A stretch of DNA of 64,000 bases from Rhodococcus rhodnii (GCA_000720375.1 JOAA01000013.1:310001-374000); one strand, 5' to 3'. Counted from the first letter of the stretch, positions 1 through 8,530 are shown. The notes: a model not told the origin generated them from the sequence alone. A program made the numbers and translations.

Positions 1-986
1 ACCAGCTGGCGCACTGGTGCGGCCTGGACCCCGAACCACCGCCCGCGTGGCGCCCGGACCCGCAGGTGCTCGCCGCCGCGGCTGCGCACCCGATGCGATG
101 GTTCGACGAGGAACGCGCCACGCTGATCCACGCCGCCCGCCAGGCCCGGCCCGCGTGGCCGCTGGCCCAGCGCATGTCCACCTACTTCGAGCTGCGCGGC
201 CACTACCAGGACTGGGGCGAGGTCCTGCAGGCCGGGCTGCGTGACGCCGACGCGACCGGGGACCGGCAAGGGCAGGCGACCATGCTCGGGCTGCTGATGC
301 ACGCGGTGGCCGAAGGCGAAGACCACCGCGACAGCCTCCGCTACGCCGCCCTGACCATCGCGGCCTACCAAGCACTGGGCACGCCACCGGTCCACCAGGA
401 CCCGGCACCATCGCGATCCAGCCCGGCGCTGGAGAAGGCACGCCACGACCGGGACGCCTTCGCCGTCGGGTTCGAGGCCGCCCGCCTGGCGGTCCGCCTG
501 CGCGCGTGCGGCGAGCACGCCGACTACCTCGCCCTGTTCGACGAGGCGATGGACGCTTTCCGGGCCAGTCAGGCACCTCTGCTGGAACTGTGGGCGCTCA
601 AACACATCGGCCTGACCTACCTGCGGCAGCGCCGGATCGACGAGGCCATGTCGTGCCTGCGGCGCGCCGAGACCCTGGTGCGTGACCTGGGTGAGGAGTC
701 GATGGCCCGGCACGCCGGCGGTGACCTCGCCGGGGTCGCGGTCGTGCACGACCGCGACGACCTGGCCGAACGGCTGGCCGCCGAAACACTGGACACCGCC
801 AGGCACACCGGCAACCGGTGGCGCGCCGGCCGTGCACTGGTGACCTTGGGCGAGGTGTACGCGCGGCGCGGCGAGCACCGCCGTGCCGCCGAGACCTACC
901 GCGAGGCACTCGCGCTGTGGCGCGCCCTGAATCTGCCCAGCCGCATCCGGCAAGTTGAGACCGCTCTGGCCCGGCTGACCCGATAG
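1..986 (+). CDS. C-terminal TPR part of an AfsR/SARP- or LAL-like regulator (5' end outside window)
   Basis: The frame is open from base 3 with no start before the window edge, so this is the 3' part of a longer gene. The visible part of about 327 residues is all helical: it has the WFDEERATL signature that follows the NB-ARC region in actinomycete STAND regulators, then repeated helix pairs that read as degenerate TPRs (for example ALVTLGEVYARRGEHRRAAE near the end). In this family the TPR region senses signals or partners and the DNA-binding domain sits elsewhere in the chain, here not visible. The stop TAG is one base from the next start, so the two genes are probably cotranscribed. The family call is good; the exact regulator class cannot be set without the N-terminus. 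Confidence 0.75.
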   Translation, partial: QLAHWCGLDPEPPPAWRPDPQVLAAAAAHPMRWFDEERATLIHAARQARPAWPLAQRMSTYFELRGHYQDWGEVLQAGLRDADATGDRQGQATMLGLLMHAVAEGEDHRDSLRYAALTIAAYQALGTPPVHQDPAPSRSSPALEKARHDRDAFAVGFEAARLAVRLRACGEHADYLALFDEAMDAFRASQAPLLELWALKHIGLTYLRQRRIDEAMSCLRRAETLVRDLGEESMARHAGGDLAGVAVVHDRDDLAERLAAETLDTARHTGNRWRAGRALVTLGEVYARRGEHRRAAETYREALALWRALNLPSRIRQVETALARLTR

Positions 987-987
987 C

Positions 988-1821
988 GTGCCCGGCGTGC
1001 GCTCCCAGGACTACGGCGACATCCTCGCCGGCAAACCCAAACGCCAGGTCCCCCAACTGCCCGCGGAGCCAGGCCTGGTGGTCGAAGATCCGGCCAGCGG
1101 GTTCTGCGGCGCGGTGGTCAAGATCGAACAGGGCGCCGTGGTGCTGGAAGACCGGCACGGCCGCCACCGCGTGTTCCCGATGCGCCCCGCCGGGTTCCTC
1201 CTCGACGGCAAGCCCGTCACCCTGGTCAAACCCGCGGCGACAACAACGGCGACAACAACAGCCGCGCCGAAGAAACCCGTGATGTCGGCGTCCGGGTCGG
1301 TGAAAGTCGAGGGCCTCAAGGCCCGCACCGCGCGCGCCAGCCGGATCTGGGTGGAAGGCATCCACGACGCCGAGCTGGTCGAACGCGTCTGGGGACACGA
1401 CCTGCGCGTGGAGGGCATCGTCGTGCAGCCGCTGCACGGTATTGACGAGCTGTCCGCGCGGGTCGCGGAGTTCGCGCCGGGCCTGCAGCGGCGGCTCGGC
1501 GTCCTGGTCGACCACCTCGTCGCGGGCAGCAAGGAGTCACGGATCGTCGAGGCGGTCACCGACCCGAACGTGATGATCACCGGCCACCCGTACGTCGACA
1601 TCTGGCAGGCGGTCAAACCGTCCGCGCTGGGGATCGAGGCCTGGCCGGTGATCCCGCGCGGCGTGCCGTGGAAGGAAGGCGTCTGCGCCCAGCTGGGGTG
1701 GGGCGAGCCTGCCGAGGGCTGGCGGCACGTGCTCAACCACGTGAAAGGCTTCCGTGACCTGGAGACCCCGCTGATCGGCTCGGTCGAGCGGCTCATCGAC
1801 TTCGTAGGTAACTTCGGGTGA
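988..1821 (+). CDS. DUF3097 family protein
   Basis: A 277-residue protein with the strongly conserved DUF3097 core: RIWVEGIHDAELVERVWG, LGVLVDHLVAGSKESRI, GHPYVDIWQAVKP and a PRGVPWKEGVC stretch near the C-terminus. The family is widespread in Actinobacteria and has no established biochemical function; the WVEGxxD pattern recalls TOPRIM-like folds, which is only a suggestion. Residues 80-105 form a Thr/Ala-rich linker between a small N-terminal domain and the core. The GTG start lies one base after the preceding stop and lacks a clear ribosome site, consistent with translational coupling. Confidence 0.85.
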   Translation: MPGVRSQDYGDILAGKPKRQVPQLPAEPGLVVEDPASGFCGAVVKIEQGAVVLEDRHGRHRVFPMRPAGFLLDGKPVTLVKPAATTTATTTAAPKKPVMSASGSVKVEGLKARTARASRIWVEGIHDAELVERVWGHDLRVEGIVVQPLHGIDELSARVAEFAPGLQRRLGVLVDHLVAGSKESRIVEAVTDPNVMITGHPYVDIWQAVKPSALGIEAWPVIPRGVPWKEGVCAQLGWGEPAEGWRHVLNHVKGFRDLETPLIGSVERLIDFVGNFG

Positions 1822-1863
1822 CAACACCATCGAAATGACCCCGTTCTCTGCCAGGATGTGACC

Positions 1864-2298
1864 ATGGCGGCCTGGCTGGTGTGGTTGATCGCAGGTTTCA
1901 TCCTGATCTCGGCCGAGGTGCTCTCCGGAGACCTGTGGCTGTTGATGATCGGACTCGGCGCACTCGGCGGTGCCGCCGCGTCCGCACTCGGCGGCAACCT
2001 CGTGGTCAGCGCCGTCGTGTTCGCCATCGCCACGATCGCGCTCGTCGGCGGCCTGCGCCCGATGCTGAAACGCAAGATGCTCGCGGGCGGCGACCACAAG
2101 ACCAACACCCAGGCGCTGATCGGCGTGCGCGCGCTGACCGTCACGAAAGTCGACGGCCACCAAGGCCAGGTCAAGATCGGCGGAGAGATCTGGTCCGCCC
2201 GCGCGCACAACCCCGACGACACGATCCCCGAACCGGGCACACCGGTCGTCGTGGTGGAGATCTCCGGCGCCACCGCCATCGTCGCGCCCGAACCGTGA
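1864..2298 (+). CDS. NfeD-like membrane protein
   Basis: A 144-residue protein with an N-terminal hydrophobic part of two or three transmembrane segments (WLVWLIAGFILISAEVL, then GLGALGGAAASALGG and VVFAIATIALVGGL), followed by a soluble C-terminal OB-fold-like domain with the NfeD pattern ALIGVRALTVTKVDGHQGQVKIGGEIWSAR. NfeD proteins work with SPFH/flotillin-type membrane scaffolds, and the next gene encodes exactly such a protein. The ATG at 1864 is preferred over the GTG at 1858 because AGGA sits seven bases ahead of it. Role in membrane microdomain or membrane protein quality control is inferred from the family. Confidence 0.85.
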   Translation: MAAWLVWLIAGFILISAEVLSGDLWLLMIGLGALGGAAASALGGNLVVSAVVFAIATIALVGGLRPMLKRKMLAGGDHKTNTQALIGVRALTVTKVDGHQGQVKIGGEIWSARAHNPDDTIPEPGTPVVVVEISGATAIVAPEP

Positions 2299-2386
2299 CC
2301 CTAAAACGCGCTCAAGAATCCGGCGCGATCGCACGGCAGCGAGTAGAACGAACCTCAAGTAGCGCGCGGAAGGTGGAGGTACTGTT

Positions 2387-3610
2387 TTGGACGCCGTCGC
2401 GATCGTGATCGTCGCGGTCATCGTGATCTTCGTGCTGACCATTGTGGTCAAATCGATCCTGGTCATCCCGCAGGCGCAGTCCGCGGTGATCGAACGACTC
2501 GGTAAGTTCACCAAGGTCGCCGAGCCGGGGCTGAACTTCCTCGCCCCGTTCGTCGACCGGGTCCGCGCCCGTATCGACCTGCGCGAGCAAGTCGTGTCCT
2601 TCCCGCCGCAACCGGTGATCACCCAGGACAACCTGACGGTGTCGATCGACACGGTGGTGTACTTCCAGGTCACCGACTCGCGCGCGGCGGTCTACGAGAT
2701 CTCCAACTACATCGTCGGTGTGGAGCAGCTGGCCACCACGACCCTGCGTAACCTCGTCGGCGGGATGAGCCTGGAAGACACCCTGACCTCCCGCGACGAG
2801 ATCAACAACCAGCTGCGCGGCGTGCTGGACGAAGCCACCGGCCGGTGGGGCATCCGGGTGGCGCGCGTGGAGCTCAAGGCGATCGACCCGCCACCGTCCA
2901 TCCAGGACTCGATGGAAAAGCAGATGCGCGCCGACCGGGAGAAGCGCGCCATGATCCTGACCGCCGAAGGACAGCGGGAAGCCGCGATCAAGACCGCCGA
3001 AGGCCAGAAACAGTCCCAGATCCTCTCCGCGGAAGGCGCCAAGCAGGCCGCGATCCTCGCCGCGGAGGCCGAGCGCCAGTCACGCATCCTGCGCGCCCAG
3101 GGTGAACGAGCCGCGCGTTACCTGCAGGCGCAAGGCCAGGCCAAGGCGATCGAGAAGGTCTTCACCGCGATCAAGGCGGGCAAACCCACCCCGGAAGTGC
3201 TGGCCTACCAGTACCTGCAGACCCTGCCGCAGATGGCGCAGGGCGATGCGAACAAGGTGTGGCTGGTGCCCAGCGACTACGGCAAAGCCCTCGAAGGCTT
3301 CGCCAAGATGCTCGGCGCACCCGGCGACGACGGCGTGTTCCGCTACGAGCCGCCGAAGGAAGACATCCCGCTGTCCAAGCCCGAACAGGACGACGAGGAG
3401 ATCAAGGACTGGTTCGACACCGCGCCCGACCCGCACGTCGCCGAAGCCGTGCGCGCCGCGGAAGCCGTCGCCCGCAAGGAAGTTCCCAGCCCGCTGCAGG
3501 TACGCCCGACCCCGGCCGGCCGCCAGCCGCTCGAGCCGCAGATGCCGCCCGGCCCGGGCGTGGACCTGGCCGACTCACCGGAACTGTCAGACGACCCGCG
3601 CAACCCGTGA
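2387..3610 (+). CDS. SPFH/Band 7 (stomatin/paraslipin-type) membrane protein
   Basis: A 407-residue protein. Residues 4-27 are one N-terminal transmembrane helix; the SPFH/Band 7 domain follows (VIPQAQSAVIERLGKF, PGLNFLAPFVDRV, VSFPPQPVITQDN), then a long helical stretch with many AEGQ/AEG repeats (AILTAEGQREAAIK type) of the paraslipin/QmcA subgroup. A charged, proline-rich tail of about 75 residues follows. Such proteins oligomerise at the membrane with NfeD partners and affect membrane order or protease access. The start is TTG, supported by AAGGTGGAGGT just ahead. It forms a two-gene unit with the NfeD-like gene 88 bases upstream. Confidence 0.9.
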   Translation: MDAVAIVIVAVIVIFVLTIVVKSILVIPQAQSAVIERLGKFTKVAEPGLNFLAPFVDRVRARIDLREQVVSFPPQPVITQDNLTVSIDTVVYFQVTDSRAAVYEISNYIVGVEQLATTTLRNLVGGMSLEDTLTSRDEINNQLRGVLDEATGRWGIRVARVELKAIDPPPSIQDSMEKQMRADREKRAMILTAEGQREAAIKTAEGQKQSQILSAEGAKQAAILAAEAERQSRILRAQGERAARYLQAQGQAKAIEKVFTAIKAGKPTPEVLAYQYLQTLPQMAQGDANKVWLVPSDYGKALEGFAKMLGAPGDDGVFRYEPPKEDIPLSKPEQDDEEIKDWFDTAPDPHVAEAVRAAEAVARKEVPSPLQVRPTPAGRQPLEPQMPPGPGVDLADSPELSDDPRNP

Positions 3611-4114
3611 CCGGTGATCGGCCACATGCACCCTTGTCGCGCAACGGGTTGAGCAGAACCTGCGACGCCCGTTGCGCGAAGTGTCCACATACACCACCTC
3701 GCACCCGTCGTTGTCGCAGCGGCCCAACCGGGCCGGATCCAGACACAGCACATGCGCGAGACCCGCGGCGGTGAACGCCTTCACCCGCGTGACGATGTCG
3801 TCGTGCTCGTGCGCGTAATGGATGTGCGGGTCCCGCCCGTCATGCCGGGAGATGTACGGCCTGCTCGCTGAGTCCGCCAGCAGGCCGTTCACCGTGTCCA
3901 CCAGCCGGTCCAGATCCGGCTCGCCGAACACGGGGGAGAGGCGGTCGGCCCACGCCAGGATCTGCGCCGCCGACTCGCGCGTGATCGCCTCGGCGCTGCG
4001 GTGGTATTTCGGCACGATCTGCCCGATCAACTCGACCGTGTCGGCGCCCCGGTCGAGGTTGACCAGCGCCGCGGCCAACTCCGACGCCGCCCCACCGTAA
4101 GGGTTGAAATGCAT
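3587..4114 (-). CDS. CGNR zinc-finger domain protein (putative transcription regulator)
   Basis: A 175-residue protein with the ABATE-like N-terminal region (NPYGGAASELAAALVNL) and a C-terminal CGNR zinc finger: C-x4-C in LGRCDNDGCEVVYVD, the RNGRRRFCSTRCATR segment with two more cysteines, and a basic end. CGNR proteins are actinobacterial stress-linked regulators. The ATG at 4114 is chosen because the conserved N-terminus begins MHFNPYGG; an upstream ATG at 4204 would run through the divergent small gene. Its 3' end overlaps the convergent SPFH gene by 24 bases. Confidence 0.85.
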   Translation of the reverse strand: MHFNPYGGAASELAAALVNLDRGADTVELIGQIVPKYHRSAEAITRESAAQILAWADRLSPVFGEPDLDRLVDTVNGLLADSASRPYISRHDGRDPHIHYAHEHDDIVTRVKAFTAAGLAHVLCLDPARLGRCDNDGCEVVYVDTSRNGRRRFCSTRCATRVHVADHRSRVARVV

Positions 4115-4139
4115 TAACTCATTACACCAGGCTGGGGGC

Positions 4140-4316
4140 GTGACCACCACCTGCCCCAGCTGCGCCTGGCCCATCGCTGAACTGTCCACATCGGCACACC
4201 GCACCTCCGAAGGTGTCGTCGACTACCGGCAATGCGTCTGCGGCACGTGGTTAGTCCTCGTCAACGGCCGCACAGTGAGCAGCGTCGCGACATGCGCACG
4301 GACAACGGACCGCTGA
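4140..4316 (+). CDS. Small zinc-ribbon-like protein
   Basis: A 58-residue protein beginning at GTG after a TGGGGG ribosome-site-like run. It has TCPSC near the N-terminus and CVCGTW about 26 residues later, a spacing that fits a compact zinc ribbon; the rest is polar. No family is recognised with confidence. It is divergent from the CGNR gene with only 25 bases between starts, so each promoter must lie inside the other gene. Its GC-rich third positions and paired cysteines argue for a real gene, but its small size leaves doubt. Confidence 0.5.
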   Translation: MTTTCPSCAWPIAELSTSAHRTSEGVVDYRQCVCGTWLVLVNGRTVSSVATCARTTDR

Positions 4317-4414
4317 AAGAAAATCCGGGAGGCGGTGTCGGATCGGGACGGTGGCGTTCGTAGCAGGGACGAGGCCGCCCACAAGGGGGCGCCACGGCAC
4401 AAGGAACCCCGATC

Positions 4415-5023
4415 ATGAAGCTCACGACCATGACTCAAGTCACCCTCGACGGAGTGATGCAGGGAAACGGCTCCGCATCCGACGACCGCAGGAACAGATT
4501 CCAGCGCGGCGGATGGGCCCTGGGCAAAGGCGACGACGAGACCAGGACGTTCATCACCCAGACCTACCAGCGCGCAGAGGCGTTCCTGTTCGGACGGCAC
4601 ACCTACGAGCAGTTCGCCGCCTCCTGGGGATCCCTCGACCAGATGCGCGCACACCCCATCGGCGTGGCCCTGAACAACGCCCCCAAATACGTCGCCTCGA
4701 CCACGCTCACCACACCCCGCTGGCGGGACACCACCGTGCTGCGCGGCGACCTCGCGGCCGCCATCAGCGAGCTGAAAGCCAAGCCCGGCAACGAACTGCA
4801 GGTGCACGGCAGCGGCGCCCTGACCCGGTGGCTGCTGGCCAACGACCTGATCGACGAGATGACCCTGATCGTCATCCCGGTGATCCTCGGCCAAGGCGCC
4901 AGGCTGTTCCCGCAGACCGGCCCGGATCTCGCGCTCGACCTCATCGACTCGCGAGTCGACTCCAAGGGCGTGACCATCCAGGTCTACCGGCCGGCCGGGC
5001 GCCCGCGATACGCGACGGCCTGA
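4415..5023 (+). CDS. Dihydrofolate reductase / RibD C-terminal domain family protein
   Basis: A 202-residue RibD_C/DHFR-like protein: the TQVTLDGVMQG start, FLFGRHTYEQFAASW, NAPKYVASTTL, the glycine motif QVHGSGALTRWLL and the late VIPVILGQGARLF motif are all present. Family members bind NADPH and reduce unknown substrates; true riboflavin or folate function is unlikely for this stand-alone paralogue. The ATG follows AAGGAACC. It lies directly ahead of a DGPF/YCII protein and an ECF42-type sigma factor, a neighbourhood in which DGPF-linked oxidoreductases are common. Confidence 0.85.
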   Translation: MKLTTMTQVTLDGVMQGNGSASDDRRNRFQRGGWALGKGDDETRTFITQTYQRAEAFLFGRHTYEQFAASWGSLDQMRAHPIGVALNNAPKYVASTTLTTPRWRDTTVLRGDLAAAISELKAKPGNELQVHGSGALTRWLLANDLIDEMTLIVIPVILGQGARLFPQTGPDLALDLIDSRVDSKGVTIQVYRPAGRPRYATA

Positions 5024-5057
5024 AGCCCCCTTGACACCCACAGGAGATGATCTTCAG

Positions 5058-5381
5058 ATGCGGTACTTGGTTTCCGTCATCGACGACAAGAGCAATCCCG
5101 GCAGCACGGACCGGCAGCCGGCCATCAGCGCGTTCAACGAACGACTGATCGCCGAGGGCTACTGGGTCTTCGCGGGCGGACTCGCCGACACCGACGCGGC
5201 CACCGTCATCGACAACCGCGGCGAGCAGGCGGTGCTGACCGACGGGCCGTTCGTGGAGTCGAAGGAGTACCTCGCCGGCGTCTGGATCTGGGAGGCCCCC
5301 GATCTGGACGTGGCGCTCAAGCTCGCCACCGAGGCATCGAAGATCTGCGATCGCAAGATCGAGGTGCGGCCGTTCCTGTGA
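5058..5381 (+). CDS. YCII/DGPF-domain protein (ECF42 partner)
   Basis: A 107-residue ferredoxin-fold YCII-related protein. The DGPF signature is plain in LTDGPFVESKEYLAGVWIWE, followed by the typical end in which residues of ALKLATEASK and EVRPFL close the domain. DGPF proteins are genetically tied to ECF42 sigma factors and are thought to modulate or be controlled by them. The ATG at 5058 follows AGGAGATGATCTTCAG; a start at 5031 would add nine residues not seen in the family. The stop overlaps the sigma-factor GTG by four bases, so expression is coupled. Confidence 0.9.
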   Translation: MRYLVSVIDDKSNPGSTDRQPAISAFNERLIAEGYWVFAGGLADTDAATVIDNRGEQAVLTDGPFVESKEYLAGVWIWEAPDLDVALKLATEASKICDRKIEVRPFL

Positions 5382-6634
5382 ACGACGTCCAGGAAGCGAT
5401 CACCCGCGCCCACCACAACGAGTGGGCACGGGTGGTGGCCGCCCTGACCCGGCGCTTCGGTGACCTCGACATCGCCGAAGAGGCAGCGGCCGAGGCATTC
5501 ACCACCGCCGTCGAGCGATGGCCGGCCGACGGCGTACCGCCCAACCCCGGCGCCTGGCTGACCACCACCGCCAACCGCAAGGCCATCGACCGCATCCGGC
5601 GCGAGAACAAACGCGACGACAAGCACAAGGAGGCTCAACTGCTGCACGACACCAGCCCACCCGAGCCTCCCGGCGCCATCGACGACGACCGGCTCCGGCT
5701 GATCTTCACCTGCTGCCACCCGGCACTGGCAATGCCAGCCCGCCTGGCGCTGACACTGCGCATGGTCGGCGGCCTGACCGTGCCCGAAATCGCCCGCGCC
5801 TTCCTGGTGGCCGAGAGTGCCATGGGGCAGCGGATCACCCGCGCGAAAGCCAAGATCAAAGCAGCGCGCATCCCGTACCGCGTACCGTCCACTGAGGATC
5901 TCCCGGCCCGCGTCTCCGGCGTGCTGGCTGTGCTGTTCCTCGTGTTCAACGAGGGCTACCTGGCCAGCGGCCCCGACACCGATCCGGTACGGCACGACCT
6001 GACCGCCGAGGCGATCCGGCTCACCCGCCTGATCCGCGCCCTCCTGCCGGACGACGGCGAAGTGGCCGGGCTGCTGGCGCTGATGCTGCTCACCGAAGCC
6101 CGCCACCCCGCCCGCATCTCAGCCAACGGCGAACTGGTCGCCCTCGACGAACAGGACCGCCGCACCTGGGACACCGACCTGATCGCCGAAGGCCACCGGC
6201 TGGTACGCGAACGCCTCGCCGCGGCCGCCGCCGGAGTGGCTCCGGGCCGCTACCAGATCCTCGCCGCGATCAACGCCGTGCACACCTCCGCCCGCGACAT
6301 CCACAACACCGACTGGTCACAGATCCTCGCCCTCTACGACCAACTCGTCCGCCTCGACCCCTCACCGATCATCGCCCTCAACCGCGCCATCGCGGTCGCC
6401 GAACTCGACGGCCCGGAAGTGGCACTGGCCATCGTCGACCGCCTCGCCGAGGCATTGGCCGGCTACCACCCCTACCACGCCACCCGCGCCGACCTGCTGC
6501 GCAGGCTGGGCCGCGGCCAGGAATCACGCGCGGCCTACGACACAGCCATCGACCTGGCCGGCAACACCGCCGAGACCGCCTCCCTCACCCGCCGCCGCGA
6601 CCAACTGCGCCAGCGGGAAATGGGGGAGAACTAA
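5378..6634 (+). CDS. ECF42-type RNA polymerase sigma factor with TPR-like C-terminal extension
   Basis: A 418-residue sigma factor. Residues 1-75 hold sigma region 2 (RRFGDLDIAEEAAAEAFTTA), about 110-165 region 4 (LTLRMVGGLTVPEIARAFL then AESAMGQRITRAKAKI). The remaining 250 residues are the ECF42-specific extension with the FNEGYLAS motif and TPR-like helices (IALNRAIAVAE, GYHPYHATRADLLRRLGR). In this group the extension takes the place of a classical anti-sigma factor and is needed for activity. GTG start overlapping the DGPF stop. It reads with the two genes upstream as one operon. Confidence 0.92.
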   Translation: MNDVQEAITRAHHNEWARVVAALTRRFGDLDIAEEAAAEAFTTAVERWPADGVPPNPGAWLTTTANRKAIDRIRRENKRDDKHKEAQLLHDTSPPEPPGAIDDDRLRLIFTCCHPALAMPARLALTLRMVGGLTVPEIARAFLVAESAMGQRITRAKAKIKAARIPYRVPSTEDLPARVSGVLAVLFLVFNEGYLASGPDTDPVRHDLTAEAIRLTRLIRALLPDDGEVAGLLALMLLTEARHPARISANGELVALDEQDRRTWDTDLIAEGHRLVRERLAAAAAGVAPGRYQILAAINAVHTSARDIHNTDWSQILALYDQLVRLDPSPIIALNRAIAVAELDGPEVALAIVDRLAEALAGYHPYHATRADLLRRLGRGQESRAAYDTAIDLAGNTAETASLTRRRDQLRQREMGEN

Positions 6635-6637
6635 GCC

Positions 6638-7135
6638 CTAGACGTTGTCGAACGGCGCCGCGTACCGGAACGTCCCCTGGATCTTGTCCTCGTACGCGGC
6701 CAGCTTGCGCACCTGGAAATGCTGCAACCAATCCGGATCCGGCGGCAGCACATGCGTCATCGCACCCAGCTCGAACCCGAACCGCTCATAGAACCGCGGA
6801 TCACCCAGCAACCCCACCAACGGCTCACCCAACGCATCCGCCGCACCCAACACCGTGTGCATCAACGCGGCACCCAAACCACGGCCCTGGAAACGCGGGA
6901 GCACACCGATCGGCCCCAACGCCACCACCGGCCAATCGTCCACATGCGCCCGCGTCACCACCACATGCCCCGCCACCTCGACCCCGAAGCGCACCACGAA
7001 CGACAACTCCGGCATCCACGCGTCACTGGCCCGCAACTCATCCAGCAGCGACGCCTCCAACTCCCGCCCGAACGCCTCGACCTGCACCGCACGCGCACCG
7101 GCCACATCACCCGGCTGCTCGCGACACACCCACAT
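6638..7135 (-). CDS. GNAT family N-acetyltransferase
   Basis: A 165-residue acetyltransferase with the acetyl-CoA pyrophosphate-binding motif A, IGVLPRFQGRGLGAALMHT (Q/RxxGxG/A as QGRGLG), and the later LLGDPRFYERFGFELG strand-helix typical of the YhbS/predicted N-acetyltransferase group. Substrate unknown. It is the last of four same-strand genes, six bases after the STAS gene, so it is probably cotranscribed with it. The end is convergent with the ECF42 gene with three bases between stops. Confidence 0.88.
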   Translation of the reverse strand: MWVCREQPGDVAGARAVQVEAFGRELEASLLDELRASDAWMPELSFVVRFGVEVAGHVVVTRAHVDDWPVVALGPIGVLPRFQGRGLGAALMHTVLGAADALGEPLVGLLGDPRFYERFGFELGAMTHVLPPDPDWLQHFQVRKLAAYEDKIQGTFRYAAPFDNV

Positions 7136-7141
7136 CGCCGC

Positions 7142-7501
7142 TCAGCCCCGCGCCTCGTCGATCGACCCGTACAACCGCAACGTCTCGGTCAACCCCGTCA
7201 GCTGAAACACCCGCGCCGTGTTCGCGTTGGTCACGATCCGCACCGCACACCCCAGCTCATCCGCCTGCTGATGCGCCCGCACCAACACCGACAACCCCGC
7301 CGAGCTCAGAAACGTCACGCCACTCAAATCCACCACCAGCACCCGCCCAGCCGACGGCATCGCCTGCTCCACACTGACCTGCAACTGCGGCGCCGTCACC
7401 GTGTCGATCTCACCCCGCACCGACAACACCGGACCCGACGGACCCTGCTCGACACCGATCGACAACGACTGGAACTCGGCGGAAGACATGCGCGACATCA
7501 T
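7142..7501 (-). CDS. STAS-domain anti-sigma factor antagonist
   Basis: A 119-residue SpoIIAA/RsbV-like protein: VLSVRGEIDTVTAPQL, then the phosphorylation-site motif VDLSGVTFLSSAGLSVLV, where the second serine of LSSAG is the usual target of an anti-sigma kinase, and a C-terminal VFQLTGLTETLRLY helix. Such proteins release sigma-B-type factors by binding their anti-sigma kinase when dephosphorylated; no cognate kinase or sigma gene is adjacent. Starts at 7501, 7498 or 7489 are all possible. It begins four bases after the MDR gene stop. Confidence 0.88.
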   Translation of the reverse strand: MMSRMSSAEFQSLSIGVEQGPSGPVLSVRGEIDTVTAPQLQVSVEQAMPSAGRVLVVDLSGVTFLSSAGLSVLVRAHQQADELGCAVRIVTNANTARVFQLTGLTETLRLYGSIDEARG

Positions 7502-7505
7502 CGCA

Positions 7506-8492
7506 TCACGCCACCAGAACCACCTTGCCCACCGTGCCGCGCGTCTCCAACGCCCGATGCGCCGCCGCGGCCTGCGCCAGCGGGAACGCCTGCGTCAACG
7601 GCACCAGCTCCTTCGCCGCCAACGCAGCCAACGCCGCGCTCTCCAACTCACGCAACCCACCCGGCCGACGCAAGATCCGCGGCCCGATCGCCGCCGTCGC
7701 GGTCAAACTCCGCGCCCACAGATCCCCAGCCGACAACTCCAACTGCTCACCCGAGGAATACCCGAACATCACCACACGCCCACCCACACCCAGCAAATCG
7801 AACGCCGCACGCCCCGCCGCACCACCCACACTGTCGAAATACACCGTCAACTCACGATCACCCAACGCCTGACGCACCCGCTCCGGCCAGCCATCCACCC
7901 GATAGTCCAACACCACATCCGCACCCAACCCCCGCACCACCTCCACCTTCGCCGGCCCACCCGCCAACGCCACCACGAACGCACCCACATTCCTGGCCGC
8001 CTGCACCAACAACGCACCCATACCGCCCGCCGCCGCAGGCACCAACACCACATCATCCGCCCGGAGACTCGCCGCCTCCAGCACCGCCATCGTGGTCCGG
8101 CCAGTGCCGATCATCGCCACCGCCTTGTCGAACTCCACCCCATCCGCGAGCTCATGCAGCGACGCCACATTCGCCACCGCCAACTCCGCATACCCGCCAC
8201 TGGCCTGCCCCAGATGCGCCACCACCCGCTTACCCAGCCACGCCTGATCCACCTGCGCGCCCACCGCGTCCACCACACCCGCCACCTCACGCCCCGGCGT
8301 CATCGGCAACTCCGGCAACGCAAACGGCCCACCACCCACACCACCGCGGATCGACGTGTCCACCAGGTGCACACCCGCCGCCGCCACCCGCACACGCACC
8401 TGACCCCGGTCCGGGACCGGGGCAGGCACCTCCTCCAACCGCAACACTTCAGCCGGGCCGAACTCGTACTGCCGAATCGCACGTGATGTCAT
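7506..8492 (-). CDS. Zinc-binding dehydrogenase / quinone oxidoreductase-like MDR enzyme
   Basis: A 328-residue medium-chain dehydrogenase/reductase of the NADPH:quinone reductase group: GroES-like N-terminal half (AAGVHLVDTSIRGG, PGREVAGVVDAVG), the nucleotide fold VLVPAAAGGMGALLVQAARN, and the C-terminal GTVGKVVLVA end. The zinc-ligand cysteines of alcohol dehydrogenases are absent, as usual for quinone reductases. It is a paralogue of the gene at 58394-59332, and both have the same promoter-operator at the same distance from ATG (see 8508-8530). That implies MerR-type control in addition to any read-through from the carboxypeptidase gene. Confidence 0.9.
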   Translation of the reverse strand: MTSRAIRQYEFGPAEVLRLEEVPAPVPDRGQVRVRVAAAGVHLVDTSIRGGVGGGPFALPELPMTPGREVAGVVDAVGAQVDQAWLGKRVVAHLGQASGGYAELAVANVASLHELADGVEFDKAVAMIGTGRTTMAVLEAASLRADDVVLVPAAAGGMGALLVQAARNVGAFVVALAGGPAKVEVVRGLGADVVLDYRVDGWPERVRQALGDRELTVYFDSVGGAAGRAAFDLLGVGGRVVMFGYSSGEQLELSAGDLWARSLTATAAIGPRILRRPGGLRELESAALAALAAKELVPLTQAFPLAQAAAAHRALETRGTVGKVVLVA

Positions 8493-8507
8493 ACGGCCCA
8501 GCCTGCA

Positions 8508-8530
8508 ACCTCAACCCCGGTTGAGGTCAA
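8508..8530 (-). promoter_or_regulatory. MerR-type promoter/operator shared with the MDR gene at 58.4 kb
   Basis: On the minus strand a TTGACC -35-like hexamer (8530-8525) overlaps the dyad ACCTCA, eight bases, TGAGGT (8527-8508). Here the dyad extends to nine-base arms. The ATG of the MDR gene begins exactly 38 bases from the first T of TTGACC. The element at 58356-58378 has the same half-sites, spacer length and distance to ATG. It overlaps the stop codon of the carboxypeptidase gene. Confidence 0.75.

Noticed and set aside
6719..8524. 601-codon plus-strand open frame and similar ones at 7401-8486 and 8521-9900
   Set aside because: They are antisense to well-supported acetyltransferase, STAS, MDR and carboxypeptidase genes; their products are Arg/Pro/His-rich with no domain, an effect of high GC.
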